Assembly: GCF_024055605.1 (NCBI RefSeq)
Contig: NZ_JAMXLX010000005.1
Coordinates: 62,001-126,000, forward strand
Source: Ciceribacter sichuanensis
Lineage (GTDB): Bacteria > Pseudomonadota > Alphaproteobacteria > Rhizobiales > Rhizobiaceae
DNA: 64,000 nucleotides
Direction of reading: 5' to 3'
Part shown: positions 54,179 to 63,083 of the stretch, in pieces
Layout of the letters: each line of letters starts with the position of its first letter
Numbering within the stretch: the stretch's first letter is position 1
Made by a program: the position numbers and the translations under genes
The notes under the pieces: generated by a model
The model's database searches: none
What the model was told of the DNA's origin: nothing
What the model saw: only the letters and a program-made list of their open reading frames with translations

Positions 54179-54716
54179 GCTGTGGTCCTGCCTGCACTGA
54201 GATGTGCGGGGTGAGTTTTCGCTCCCGATCCGGTTTCCTGTCTGTCGTGCAAGCTGCTCAGTTCCTCTGGTTGTCTTTTGGGCTTATGCACAAATAATAT
54301 GCATGCCTCGTATTTCATCAATCTAGCCTTTGGCGCGATCATGTTTCAAGCGGTTTTTTCGTCGCGGATGTTGCCTTTCACGCACCATGGTCTCCCCGTT
54401 TTTACGACTATTCGGAACATCAGCAATTTGGAAAGGTCGGGAACAGAAGGCGGTTTCTCCGGTCGAACGGGAGATTTTCCGGGCTTTTCCCGAAGGGTGG
54501 CCGATGTCTACCCCGGGATGGGCGGGATGGCTCCGGTTGACGATCGTCAAGGTTTCCGAGGGTGGGCTTTTCCCGGCATTCCGCATTGCAGGTCGTTTGG
54601 CCGATGCGGGTTCAGACTGGCACGGTTGTTGCGTTTCTGAACGGATGGCGTCCCGGTGAGCGAATGGAAACCCGCTTTTCGTCATAGGCGCGTTATAACC
54701 AAACCAAGGGGTTCAC
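54179..54716. other. 538-bp divergent promoter region of the Rieske and BMP-transporter operons
   Basis: Separates the minus-strand acylphosphatase-like/Rieske/GST operon from the plus-strand BMP transporter operon, so should hold both promoters. A relatively AT-rich stretch with a dyad lies at about 54280-54350 (dyad listed separately). Short open frames on both strands lack ribosome-binding sites and look like chance. No riboswitch class was recognised. Confidence 0.5.
54286..54304. promoter_or_regulatory. Candidate operator dyad ATGCA-N9-TGCAT
   Basis: Inverted repeat of 5 bp with a 9-bp AT-rich spacer, about 110 bp upstream of the Rieske operon start and in the most AT-rich part of the divergent region. 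Fits the interrupted-dyad form of LysR sites; the island's LysR gene at 49594-50538 is the candidate binder. Weak evidence. Confidence 0.3.
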
Positions 54717-55832
54717 ATGATCGACTTGCGTAATCTTTCCCGTCGCGGCTTCCTCAATATGGCCGCCGCCGGTAGTGCCTCTCTGATGCTTCCCGCCGGT
54801 CTCGTGCGCCCGGCCATGGCCGCCGCTCCGTTGCCGGCCATCAAGGAAGAAGACGCCATCGTCGGCTTCGGCCATGTCGGCCCGATCACGGACGAAGGCT
54901 GGACCTGGAGCCACCATCAGGGTCTGCTCGCAGTGAAGGAAAAGTTCCCGAAGCTGAAGAAGATCATCGAAGTCGAGAACGTTCCGTACTCCGCCGACGC
55001 AACCCGCACCTACCGCCAGTTCGTGTCGGAAGGCGCGAACATGATTTTCGATACCTCGTCGACCGGCGACTTCCTGCATGAAGTCGTTCGCCGCGCGCCG
55101 GAAGTTGCCTTCCTGGAATGCAACGGCCACCAGACGATGGACAATCTCGGCTGGTACTACCTTGCTCACTGGTATCCGACCTATGTCATCGGTGTTGCCG
55201 CCGGCATGCTGTCGAAGACCGGCAAGCTCGGCTATGTCGCGTCCTTCCCGGTCGCCTCGGTCTATGCCTCGACCAACGCCTTCCTGATGGGTGCCCGCAC
55301 CGTCAACCCGAACGCCACGCTGCAGACCATCGTCATCAACTCGTGGTTCGATCCGCAGGCCGCAAGCCAGGCCGGCACCGCGCTGGTCGACAACGGCTGT
55401 GACTTCCTGTTCGGCATCATGGACGAGGCCGCATACCTGCAGGTTGCCGAAAAGCGCGGCGTCTGGGCTGCGATGTGGAACACTGACATCCGCCGCTACG
55501 GCCCGAACTCCTATGTTTCCTCCGTCATCATCGACTTCAAGGACTTCTACGTCGATCAGGTCAAGAAGCGCCTCGCCGGCGAGTGGTCGCCTGCCGAGAC
55601 CCTGCTGGCCATGGGTTCAGGCGTCGATCGCGATACCTGGGGCGAGAAGGTTCCGGCCGAAGTCGGCAAGGCTGCGGATGCGGTTCGCGAGAAGATCGTC
55701 GGCGGCTGGTCGCCGTTCGTCGGCGAGCTCAAGGATTCCAAGGGCAATGTGAAGGTCGCCGCCGGCCAGAAGATGACCGAGATGGAACTCTACAACTGGG
55801 ATTGGTCCGTCGAAGGCGTCACCGGCCTCTAA
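54717..55832 (+). CDS. BMP-family ABC transporter substrate-binding protein (nucleoside/purine type)
   Basis: 371 aa periplasmic protein. Twin-arginine signal NLSRRGFLNMAAAGSASLM, cleaved near AMAAAP, so probably a Tat substrate. The mature part is of the BMP/PnrA family (VGFGHVGPITDEGWTWSHHQG, then EGANMIFDTSSTGDFLHEV and ASFPVASVYASTNAFLMGAR). Family members bind purine nucleosides; this one is in the subgroup often found next to purine or nucleobase catabolic genes. First gene of a transporter operon with the ATPase and two permeases. Confidence 0.92.
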   Translation: MIDLRNLSRRGFLNMAAAGSASLMLPAGLVRPAMAAAPLPAIKEEDAIVGFGHVGPITDEGWTWSHHQGLLAVKEKFPKLKKIIEVENVPYSADATRTYRQFVSEGANMIFDTSSTGDFLHEVVRRAPEVAFLECNGHQTMDNLGWYYLAHWYPTYVIGVAAGMLSKTGKLGYVASFPVASVYASTNAFLMGARTVNPNATLQTIVINSWFDPQAASQAGTALVDNGCDFLFGIMDEAAYLQVAEKRGVWAAMWNTDIRRYGPNSYVSSVIIDFKDFYVDQVKKRLAGEWSPAETLLAMGSGVDRDTWGEKVPAEVGKAADAVREKIVGGWSPFVGELKDSKGNVKVAAGQKMTEMELYNWDWSVEGVTGL

Positions 55833-55850
55833 GGGCGCCCTTCCTGCACC

Positions 55851-56029
55851 TCCGTCATCCCGGCCTTGAGCCGGGATCCAGCGCGCCCAAGTCCTTGGGC
55901 GAGAAAGTCTCTCTCACGACGCGGACGCGCCGTGGCTGGATGCCGGGTCAAGCCCGGCAAGACGGAAACGTAAGGCAATGCGCCTTCTCTCCCGCGCCGT
56001 CATCCTCGGCCTTGACCCCAGGATGACGG
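55851..56029. repeat. Pair of palindromic elements (TCATCCCGGC type)
   Basis: Thirty-two-base imperfect inverted arms at 55851-55882 and 55935-55966 (TCCGTCATCCCGGCCTTGAG arm start), each containing its own CCGGC..GCCGG hairpin. A second element follows at 55997-56029 with CCGTCATCCT/AGGATGACGG arms. Common alphaproteobacterial intergenic palindromes. They occupy the 318-bp gap between the binding-protein gene and the ATPase gene and may lower downstream expression relative to the binding protein. No other feature seen in the gap. Confidence 0.8.
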
Positions 56030-56150
56030 AGATTGAGGCGGAGGGCGGCGCACAAATGAGGTCGCAGCCTCATCTTTAGAAACCACGGAAAGGGACCCCG
56101 GCCCCTTTCTCGTCTCGCAGTCCGATTGTCCCTCGTTTGCGATAGGTCGC

Positions 56151-57734
56151 ATGTCCGAACCAACCCAAAGATACGTGGTGCCGCCTGGCACGGCCCCGCT
56201 GGTGCAACTGAAGGGGATCGCCAAATATTTCCCCGGCGTGATCGCCAACCAGGATGTCGATATCGAAGTGATGCCCGGCGAGATTCATGCGCTGCTGGGT
56301 GAAAACGGCGCCGGTAAATCGACGCTGATGAACATCCTCACGGGGATCTACCAGCCGGATGCCGGCGAAATCATCATCGACGGCTATGCGCAGCAATTTT
56401 CCTCGCCATTACAGGCGATTGCCGCCGGTATCGGCATGGTGCACCAGCACTTCAAGCTGGTGAATGCCTTCACCGTTGCGGAAAACATCCATCTCGGCTG
56501 GAGCGAGACGCCGCGTCGTGCGTCCGCTGCCGTTCTCGAAGCGCGCACCGCAGCGCTTGCCGAGAAATACAATCTTCAGGTGAGGCCATCGGCGCGGATC
56601 ACCGAGCTTTCCACCGGCGAGCAGCAGCGCGTGGAAATCCTGCGCGTTCTGGCGCGGCAGGCGCGGGTGCTGATCCTCGACGAGCCGACCGCCGTCCTGA
56701 CGCCGGCGGAGGCGCGCGAGCTCTTCAAGGCGCTCCGCGACTTCGTGGCCTCCGGCAATGCCGTCATCTTCATTTCCCACAAGCTGGACGAAGTGCTGGA
56801 AATTTCCGACCGCGTCTCGATCCTGCGCGGCGGCCGCAAGATCGGCACGGAATTTTCGACCGACTGTACGCCGGCAAAGCTTGCCCGCCTGATGGTCGGC
56901 CGCGACATCGTGCTGGCCGACATGCGCGGCCGGCCGGAAGGGGCCGCGCCGATTTCCGAAAAGCCGGTGATGAGCCTGCAGAATGTCTTTGCGCTCAACG
57001 ATGGCGGCAACGAAGCGCTGGAGGGGATCAACCTCGATATCCGTGCAGGCGAGATCGTCGGCATCGCAGGCGTGGCCGGCAACGGTCAGCGCGAGCTGTC
57101 GCAAATCCTTACCGGCACGCGCGCCATCTCCGCCGGGCGGATCGTCATCGATGGGGAAACCGTTACGCGGGCGGATGCGGCCGAATTCGTCGACCGCGGC
57201 ATCGGCCATATTCCGGAAGACCGGCTGCACAGCGGTCTGGCGCCGGGGCTTTCGATCACCGTCAACGCGGTCATGCGCGAATACCGCAAGCCGCCGGTGA
57301 CATCGGGTGGGGTCTACAAGCCGGGCGCCGCCAACGCGCTTGCCCGCGAGATCGCATCCGTCGCGGAAGTCGCCATTCCCGATTTCGGCATGCCGATCCG
57401 CAACCTTTCCGGCGGCAACCAGCAGCGCCTCGTCGCGCGTCGTGAAATGCGGGTAGCCTCCAAGATCCTCGTCGCCGCCTATCCGAGCCGTGGTCTCGAT
57501 GTCGGCGCGATCAACACCATGCTGCGCTACATCGTTGAACTCAGGAATGCCGGCGCCGGGATCGTGCTGATCTCGGAAGAGCTGGAGGAATTGCTGAACC
57601 TCTCCGACCGTATCGCGGTGCTCTATGAAGGGAAGATCATGGGCATCGTCGAGAATGACAATGTCGACATCGAGGAGATCGGCCTGCTGATGGGCGGACG
57701 CACGCGCGGCGCAAAGGAGGCGGCCCATGGCTAA
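56151..57734 (+). CDS. ABC transporter ATP-binding protein, double-domain (nucleoside type)
   Basis: 527 aa with two tandem ATPase domains, as in sugar/nucleoside CUT2-like importers. Domain 1: Walker A GENGAGKST near 46-54, LSTGEQQRVEILR signature, Walker B VLILDEPTAVLTP. Domain 2: degenerate Walker A GVAGNGQRE, signature LSGGNQQRLVARRE; the Walker B region is altered (ILVAAYPSRGLD in place of DEPTRGLD), as usual in this family. Energises the two following permeases; overlap of 8 bp with the next gene. Confidence 0.92.
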   Translation: MSEPTQRYVVPPGTAPLVQLKGIAKYFPGVIANQDVDIEVMPGEIHALLGENGAGKSTLMNILTGIYQPDAGEIIIDGYAQQFSSPLQAIAAGIGMVHQHFKLVNAFTVAENIHLGWSETPRRASAAVLEARTAALAEKYNLQVRPSARITELSTGEQQRVEILRVLARQARVLILDEPTAVLTPAEARELFKALRDFVASGNAVIFISHKLDEVLEISDRVSILRGGRKIGTEFSTDCTPAKLARLMVGRDIVLADMRGRPEGAAPISEKPVMSLQNVFALNDGGNEALEGINLDIRAGEIVGIAGVAGNGQRELSQILTGTRAISAGRIVIDGETVTRADAAEFVDRGIGHIPEDRLHSGLAPGLSITVNAVMREYRKPPVTSGGVYKPGAANALAREIASVAEVAIPDFGMPIRNLSGGNQQRLVARREMRVASKILVAAYPSRGLDVGAINTMLRYIVELRNAGAGIVLISEELEELLNLSDRIAVLYEGKIMGIVENDNVDIEEIGLLMGGRTRGAKEAAHG

Positions 57735-58773
57735 CATTCGCCTCCAGCGCCTGCCTTCGGCGCATCCCGGCATGGCCATCGGCGCGCGTTTCGCAGCCAT
57801 AGCCATCGCTCTCGTTTTCGCAGGCCTCGTGCTGGCCTCGACCGGCAATGACCCGATCGGGCTTGCCGGACAGGTCGTCAGCGCGTCCTTCGGCTCGACC
57901 TATGGCATGGAAGACCTCGGCCTCGTTGTCATTCCGCTGATCCTGACCGGTCTTGCTGTTACCGTCGGCCAGCAGATCGGCGCGTGGAATATCGGTGCGG
58001 AGGGTCAGTTCTATGCCGGCGCGTTCGCGGCGACCGCCGTCGGCCTGTTCATTCCTGCTTCCGAGCCGGTCAGCCTCGTCCTGATGTTTGCGGCTGGCCT
58101 CTTCGGCGGCGCGGTGTGGATCCTCATTCCGACGCTGGCGCGGGCCTATGCCAACGTCAACGAACTCATCACCACGCTGCTGCTCAATTTCGTCGCCGTG
58201 TTGATGGTCTATTACGTCTCCACCGATGTCTGGCGCGACCGGTCCGGCATGGCCAATTCGTCGACGCCGCGCATTCCTGCCGAAGTGCCGGAATTCTGGG
58301 GCCTCGTGCATTGGGGCCTGCCCATTGCAGTGTTGCTGGCAATCGGGATCTCGTTGCTGCTCGCCTTCTCGAAATGGGGTTACGAGGTGCGCCTCGTCGG
58401 CTCCAATCCGTCGGCCGGCAAATATGCGGGCATCAAGGCGAAGAAGCATCTCATCACGGTGATGCTGATGTCGGGTGCGGTTGCCGGGCTTGCCGGCATG
58501 CTGGAAGTGGCCGGAACGGTGCATCGCCTGCAGGGCGGCATTTCCAACAACTTCGGCTATCTCGGCATCATGGTGGCTGTGCTGGCGCGCGGCTCCTGCA
58601 TCGGCGTCATCTTCTCCGGTGCGCTGATGGGCTTCATCCTCAATTCCGGCATCATCCTGCAGACGCAGGGTCTCACCACCTCTGCGGTGCTGGCGATGAC
58701 CGGCCTGATCCTGTTCCTGACGGCGATCGGCGACGAACTCGCGCATTACCGCTTCGTGCGGGACAAGGCGTAA
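57727..58773 (+). CDS. ABC transporter permease (nucleoside type, YufP-like)
   Basis: 348 aa integral membrane protein of the BPD_transp_2 family with about eight to ten membrane segments; conserved GQQIGAWNIGAEGQFYAGAFAA and NELITTLLLNFVAVL motifs. Pairs with the next permease. Start overlaps the ATPase stop. Confidence 0.92.
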   Translation: MANIRLQRLPSAHPGMAIGARFAAIAIALVFAGLVLASTGNDPIGLAGQVVSASFGSTYGMEDLGLVVIPLILTGLAVTVGQQIGAWNIGAEGQFYAGAFAATAVGLFIPASEPVSLVLMFAAGLFGGAVWILIPTLARAYANVNELITTLLLNFVAVLMVYYVSTDVWRDRSGMANSSTPRIPAEVPEFWGLVHWGLPIAVLLAIGISLLLAFSKWGYEVRLVGSNPSAGKYAGIKAKKHLITVMLMSGAVAGLAGMLEVAGTVHRLQGGISNNFGYLGIMVAVLARGSCIGVIFSGALMGFILNSGIILQTQGLTTSAVLAMTGLILFLTAIGDELAHYRFVRDKA

Positions 58774-58793
58774 CGGGCGAAAGGACTGCTATC

Positions 58794-59729
58794 ATGGATC
58801 TTCTGACCGGTCTTTTCACCACGGCCTTTCTCGCTGGCGGGGTTCTTGCGCTTGCGGCGCTGGGCGAGGTGCTGGCCGAGCGCGTCGGTGTCGTCAATCT
58901 CGGCGTCGAGGGGCTGATGGCCATGGGCGCGATCACGGCAATCGCAACGGTTGCCGCCGTGCCGTCGCCAACGCTCGGCTTTCTTGCCGCGCTTGCGGTG
59001 GGCGCGCTGTTCGGCGCGGTGTTTGCGGGGGCGACCGTCTTTCTCCGGGCCAACCAGGTGCTTTGCGGGCTGGCGTTGACGCTGATGGGCACGGGGCTCG
59101 CCTCGACTTTCGGGAAAGCTTATTCTGGCATGCCGGCGCGGGCGACGTTCGAGGGCATCGAGATTCCGCTCCTCTCGTCACTGCCGATCTTCGGCAAGGC
59201 GTTCTTCAGCCAGAACATTCTCGTCTACCTGATCTACCTGATCCTACCGATCGGCCTGTCCTACCTGATGTTCTACACGCGGCACGGCATGAACATGCGC
59301 GCCGTCGGCGAAAACCCGGCGGCGGCCGATGCCGCAGGCATTCCGGTGAACCTGATGCGCTTTGCCTATGTGACCGCCGGTTCGGCGCTTGCCGCCGGCG
59401 CCGGCGCCTATCTGACGCTCGCTTTTGTGCCGGGCTGGTCGGATGGCGTGATCGCCGGCCGAGGCTGGATCGCGGTGGCGCTGGTGATCTTCGCGGGCTA
59501 CCGGCCGATCCCGGCGGTGCTGTCGGGCCTGCTGTTCGGCTTCATCACGGCGCTCGGCTTCGTCGGGCAGGCGAGGGGCTGGCCGATTGCGCCGGCATTC
59601 CTGTCGATGCTGCCCTATCTCGGCACTATTGCCTTCATCATCGTGCCGGTTATCGCCTGGCAGCGCATGCGCCGGCTGATGGCAGCGCCTGCGGCCCTTG
59701 GCGAACCCTATTACCGCAGCGTCCGCTAG
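58794..59729 (+). CDS. ABC transporter permease (nucleoside type, YufQ-like)
   Basis: 311 aa from ATG at 58794. Conserved GEVLAERVGVVNLGVEGLMAMGA near the N-terminus and GENPAAADAAGIPVNLMRFAYVTAG in the middle, as in the second permease of BMP-type importers. Twenty bp after the first permease. Completes the importer; the catabolic genes follow after 48 bp. Confidence 0.92.
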   Translation: MDLLTGLFTTAFLAGGVLALAALGEVLAERVGVVNLGVEGLMAMGAITAIATVAAVPSPTLGFLAALAVGALFGAVFAGATVFLRANQVLCGLALTLMGTGLASTFGKAYSGMPARATFEGIEIPLLSSLPIFGKAFFSQNILVYLIYLILPIGLSYLMFYTRHGMNMRAVGENPAAADAAGIPVNLMRFAYVTAGSALAAGAGAYLTLAFVPGWSDGVIAGRGWIAVALVIFAGYRPIPAVLSGLLFGFITALGFVGQARGWPIAPAFLSMLPYLGTIAFIIVPVIAWQRMRRLMAAPAALGEPYYRSVR

Positions 59730-59777
59730 GGGCGGGGGCTCGAAGCGAAGGATCATTCTGGAAACGGAGCGAAAGCC

Positions 59778-60758
59778 ATGGACACGGTTACGGCAAAACA
59801 TATCGACAGGGCCTCGCTGCCGGTCATCGATATCAGTGGCCTTTCCTCGCCTGACGAGAAGGAACGCAAGGCCGTTGCAGCGGCACTTCGGGCCGCCTGC
59901 ATCGACAAGGGGTTCTTCTACTGTGCCGGTCACGGCATTCCGCAGGGGTTGATCGACGCGGTGTTCGGCGAGACCAAGAGGTTCTTTGCCCAGTCTCCGG
60001 ACACGAAGATGGAGCTGGAGAAATCCAAACGTTCCAGGTGCAATCGCGGCTATGAGGTGCTTGGCGGCCAGACGCTGGAAGCGGGGGCGCCGCCGGATCG
60101 CAAGGAAGGCTATTATATCGGCCAGGAACTGGCGGAGGATCACCCGAACGTGACGGGCGGCCTGTTCAATTGCGGACCGAATGTCTGGCCGCTCGGCCTG
60201 CCGGGTTTCCGTCCGACCATGCTTGCCTATCAGGCGGCGATGCAGGAACTCGGCAACCGGTTGATGCAGGGTATCGCCCTGTCGCTCGATCTGGATGAGG
60301 ACTATTTCAAGGGCTACAACATCGAGCCGGTCTCGACGCTGCGCCTCCTGCACTATCCGCCGCAGGCACCGGATGCTCCGAAGAACGAACGTGGCGCGGG
60401 CGCCCATACGGACTGGGGTGCGATCACGCTCCTGATGCAGGACGATGTCGGCGGTCTTCAGGTTTTCGACAAGAACGATGAGGTCTGGATCCATGCGGAA
60501 CCGGTGCCCGGCACCTTCGTCGTCAATATCGGCGATGCCATGGCTCGCTGGACCAACGATCTCTACAAATCGACCCTGCACCGGGTGATCAACACCTCGG
60601 GCCGGGAGCGCTATTCCATACCGTTTTTCTATGACGGTGCGCCTGACTACAAGGTGGTCTGCATTCCGACCTGCCTGAAGCCCGGCGAGCAGCCGAAATA
60701 CAAGCCGACGACGGTCGAGGGCCATCTTCGGGAAATGTACGCAAGGACCTATGCATGA
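59778..60758 (+). CDS. Isopenicillin N synthase-family Fe(II)/2-oxoglutarate oxygenase
   Basis: 326 aa. Double-stranded beta-helix oxygenase: N-terminal DIOX_N domain (LPVIDISGLSS, GFFYCAGHGI), Fe(II) ligands H210/D212 in AHTDWG and H268 in STLHRV, 2-oxoglutarate-type R278-x-S280. Family members oxidise diverse small molecules; thymine-7-hydroxylase, which oxidises a nucleobase methyl group, belongs to this family. Lying between the nucleoside-type importer and an 8-oxoguanine deaminase-like gene (8-bp overlap), a nucleobase or N-alkyl purine substrate is plausible but inferred. Confidence 0.88.
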   Translation: MDTVTAKHIDRASLPVIDISGLSSPDEKERKAVAAALRAACIDKGFFYCAGHGIPQGLIDAVFGETKRFFAQSPDTKMELEKSKRSRCNRGYEVLGGQTLEAGAPPDRKEGYYIGQELAEDHPNVTGGLFNCGPNVWPLGLPGFRPTMLAYQAAMQELGNRLMQGIALSLDLDEDYFKGYNIEPVSTLRLLHYPPQAPDAPKNERGAGAHTDWGAITLLMQDDVGGLQVFDKNDEVWIHAEPVPGTFVVNIGDAMARWTNDLYKSTLHRVINTSGRERYSIPFFYDGAPDYKVVCIPTCLKPGEQPKYKPTTVEGHLREMYARTYA

Positions 60759-62208
60759 CAGCCTGCCCGATGAACCTAGCGACGGTTTCCGCAAGCCGGA
60801 GGCTCGCGTGAGCACCAAGCTTGTCAAGAACATCGCCTGGCTCGCGACCTTCGACGATGCTGCCCGCGAGATCGAGGACGGCGCGCTCTTCGTCCGCGAC
60901 AACGTGATCGAGAAGGTCGGCACGACGGCGGAGCTTGCCGGCGAAACGGCTGACGAGGTGATCGACCTTTCCGGCCATATCGTCATGCCGGGCATGGTGA
61001 ACATCCATCACCACATGTACCAGAACCTCACGCGGGTGATGGTGCAGGACGACGAACTGCTGGTCTGGCTGAAGACGCTTTATCCGATCTGGTCGAACCT
61101 TGATGACGATGCGATCGGCACTTCTGCACGCGTCGCGATGGCGGAACTGATCGCCTCCGGCTGCACCACGTCTTCCGACCATCTCTACATCCTGCCGAAC
61201 AACTGCACGCTGGATGCGACCATCGATGCGGCGAAGGATATGGGCCTGCGCTTCCATGCGGCGCGGGGCGCGATGTCGCGCGGGCAGAGCCAAGGCGGCC
61301 TGCCGCCGGACAATTGCGTCGAGAAGGAAGAGGATATCCTCAAGGACGCCGAACGGCTGATCTCGACCTATCACGACAATTCGCGGCACTCGATGAGCCG
61401 CATCATCCTTGCGCCGTGCTCGCCGTTTTCGGTGACGCCGGGGCTGATGAAGGATGCGGCAGCACTTGCCCGCTCCCACAAGGGCGTTCATTTGCACTCT
61501 CATCTGGCCGAAGACCTGTTCGAGGAGATCTATTGCCACGACGTCTACAAGATGCGCTCGGTCGGCTTTGCGGAATCGGTCGGCTGGCTCGGGCCTGATG
61601 TCTGGTTCGCTCATTCGATCTTCATGACATCAGAGGAAATCGATCTCTTCGCCTCTACCGGAACCGGCGTTGCCCATTGCCCCTCGGCCAACATGCGCTG
61701 CGGGCAGGGGATCGCGAAGATCCGCGAAATGTTGGACAAGGGCGTGAATGTCGGTCTCGGCGTCGATGGTTCTGCATCCAACGACACCTCCAACATGTTC
61801 ATGGAAGCGCGGCTCGCCATGATGCTGCAGCGGGTGGCGCCGAACAAATATCTCTCCGAAGCGCCCGGCGGGCGTGGCGGCTTCGGCGGGACGCCGTCCG
61901 CGCTTTCCGCCCGCGAGGCGCTGACCATGGCGACGCGCGGCGGGGCGAAGATCCTCGGGCGCGACGATGTCGGCTATCTCGCGCCCGGCATGAGCGCCGA
62001 TTTCATCGCGATCAAATTGCGCCAGCTCGGGCTTTCCGGTACGCAGCGGGACCCGCTGGCCGCACTCGTCATGTGCGGACCGTTCAAGGTCGATCACTCG
62101 TTCATCAACGGCCGTTCCATCATCGAAAACGGCGAATTCGTCTCCGCTGACATCGACAGCCTGCTGGAAAAGCATGAAGCTGTGATGGAGCGGATCTATC
62201 AGCAATAG
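60751..62208 (+). CDS. 8-oxoguanine deaminase-like amidohydrolase
   Basis: 485 aa from ATG at 60751, overlapping the oxygenase stop by 8 bp. A GTG at 60808 with a better ribosome-binding site (GGAGG, five-base spacing) would remove 19 unconserved residues and is a real alternative. Metal ligands are in NIHHHMYQNLTR (H86/H88), HLHSHLAEDL, WFAHSIF and GVDGSASND. The HHH-M/F-YQ-LTR block and the GCTTSSDHLY motif are typical of 8-oxoguanine deaminases, which convert 8-oxoguanine to urate. Works in an operon with the Fe(II) oxygenase and a Rieske-less oxygenase. Confidence 0.88.
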   Translation: MHDSLPDEPSDGFRKPEARVSTKLVKNIAWLATFDDAAREIEDGALFVRDNVIEKVGTTAELAGETADEVIDLSGHIVMPGMVNIHHHMYQNLTRVMVQDDELLVWLKTLYPIWSNLDDDAIGTSARVAMAELIASGCTTSSDHLYILPNNCTLDATIDAAKDMGLRFHAARGAMSRGQSQGGLPPDNCVEKEEDILKDAERLISTYHDNSRHSMSRIILAPCSPFSVTPGLMKDAAALARSHKGVHLHSHLAEDLFEEIYCHDVYKMRSVGFAESVGWLGPDVWFAHSIFMTSEEIDLFASTGTGVAHCPSANMRCGQGIAKIREMLDKGVNVGLGVDGSASNDTSNMFMEARLAMMLQRVAPNKYLSEAPGGRGGFGGTPSALSAREALTMATRGGAKILGRDDVGYLAPGMSADFIAIKLRQLGLSGTQRDPLAALVMCGPFKVDHSFINGRSIIENGEFVSADIDSLLEKHEAVMERIYQQ

Positions 62209-62222
62209 GAAGGAAGGGTACA

Positions 62223-63077
62223 ATGAAGGCGACGGACAAGGCTTCTATCGACCAGTGGTATCCCATCGATACGGAAAAGGAGATCCCGTTCGGGACATCG
62301 GCAAACCGCCTGCTCGGAACGGATCTGACTGTCACTCGCACCAAGGATGGCGAAATCACGGTGAAGGCCGAGGGGCGTGACGAGGCGCTGCCGATCAAGC
62401 GCCGGTTCGGTTTCATCTGGACGACGATCGGCGAACCGGAGAAGGACATCTTTCCGGTCCCGGAAGCCGATGAGCCCGATCGCCGCTACGTGCCCTGCGG
62501 CGCCGTTTCCGTGAAGGCGTCCGGCCTCAGGATCGTCGAAAATTTCCTCGACATGGCGCATTTCCCCTTCGTGCACACCGATATCCTCGGAGCCGAGCCG
62601 AATACGGAAGTCATGCACTACAACGTCGAGATCCGTCGCGATGTCGACGAGGTCTGGGCGACCAACTGCCAGTTCTTCCAGCCGCAGGCGGCACTTTCCG
62701 CCAAGGACGGCATCATGACCCAGTATATCTACCGGGTGATGACGCCATTCACGACGCTGCTCTACAAGACCTGCCCGAACTCGGCCAATCGCTGGGACGT
62801 TATCTGCCTGTTCGTACAACCGCTCGATCCCGACCGCTGCCGTGCGCATCCGGTGATGTATCTGATCGACGACGTGTCGACCACGACGGAACTCATCCAC
62901 TTCCAGCAGCTCATCTTCCTGCAGGACCGCATCATTCTGGAAAACCAGCGGCCGGTGCTCCTGCCGATGGAACCGCGCTCGGAAATCCCGACGCGAGCGG
63001 ATGCAAGCTCCATCGCCTATCGCCGCTGGCTGAAGGAGAAGGGCGTTACCTATGGCACGTCCGCGATGGCGGCCTGA
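62223..63077 (+). CDS. Rieske-less ring-hydroxylating oxygenase catalytic subunit (NdmC-like), paralogue 2
   Basis: 284 aa. Catalytic residues N107, D110, H113, H118 in ENFLDMAHFPFVH and D235 in FLQDRIILENQRP; no CxH/CxxH Rieske motif anywhere. Very similar to the product of 44367-45233: near-identical stretches include HFPFVHTDILG, IRRDVDEVWATNC, and EIPTRADxSSIAYRRWLKEKGV. It lies 14 bp after the 8-oxoguanine deaminase-like gene and 6 bp before another amidohydrolase gene. Needs an external Rieske protein, most likely that encoded at 53172-53897. Substrate unknown. Confidence 0.82.
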   Translation: MKATDKASIDQWYPIDTEKEIPFGTSANRLLGTDLTVTRTKDGEITVKAEGRDEALPIKRRFGFIWTTIGEPEKDIFPVPEADEPDRRYVPCGAVSVKASGLRIVENFLDMAHFPFVHTDILGAEPNTEVMHYNVEIRRDVDEVWATNCQFFQPQAALSAKDGIMTQYIYRVMTPFTTLLYKTCPNSANRWDVICLFVQPLDPDRCRAHPVMYLIDDVSTTTELIHFQQLIFLQDRIILENQRPVLLPMEPRSEIPTRADASSIAYRRWLKEKGVTYGTSAMAA

Positions 63078-63083
63078 TACGCG

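Noticed and set aside
54278-54640. Open reading frame of 120 codons in the divergent region before the BMP binding protein
   Set aside because: Sequence looks random, no start signal, conflicts with the expected promoter region.
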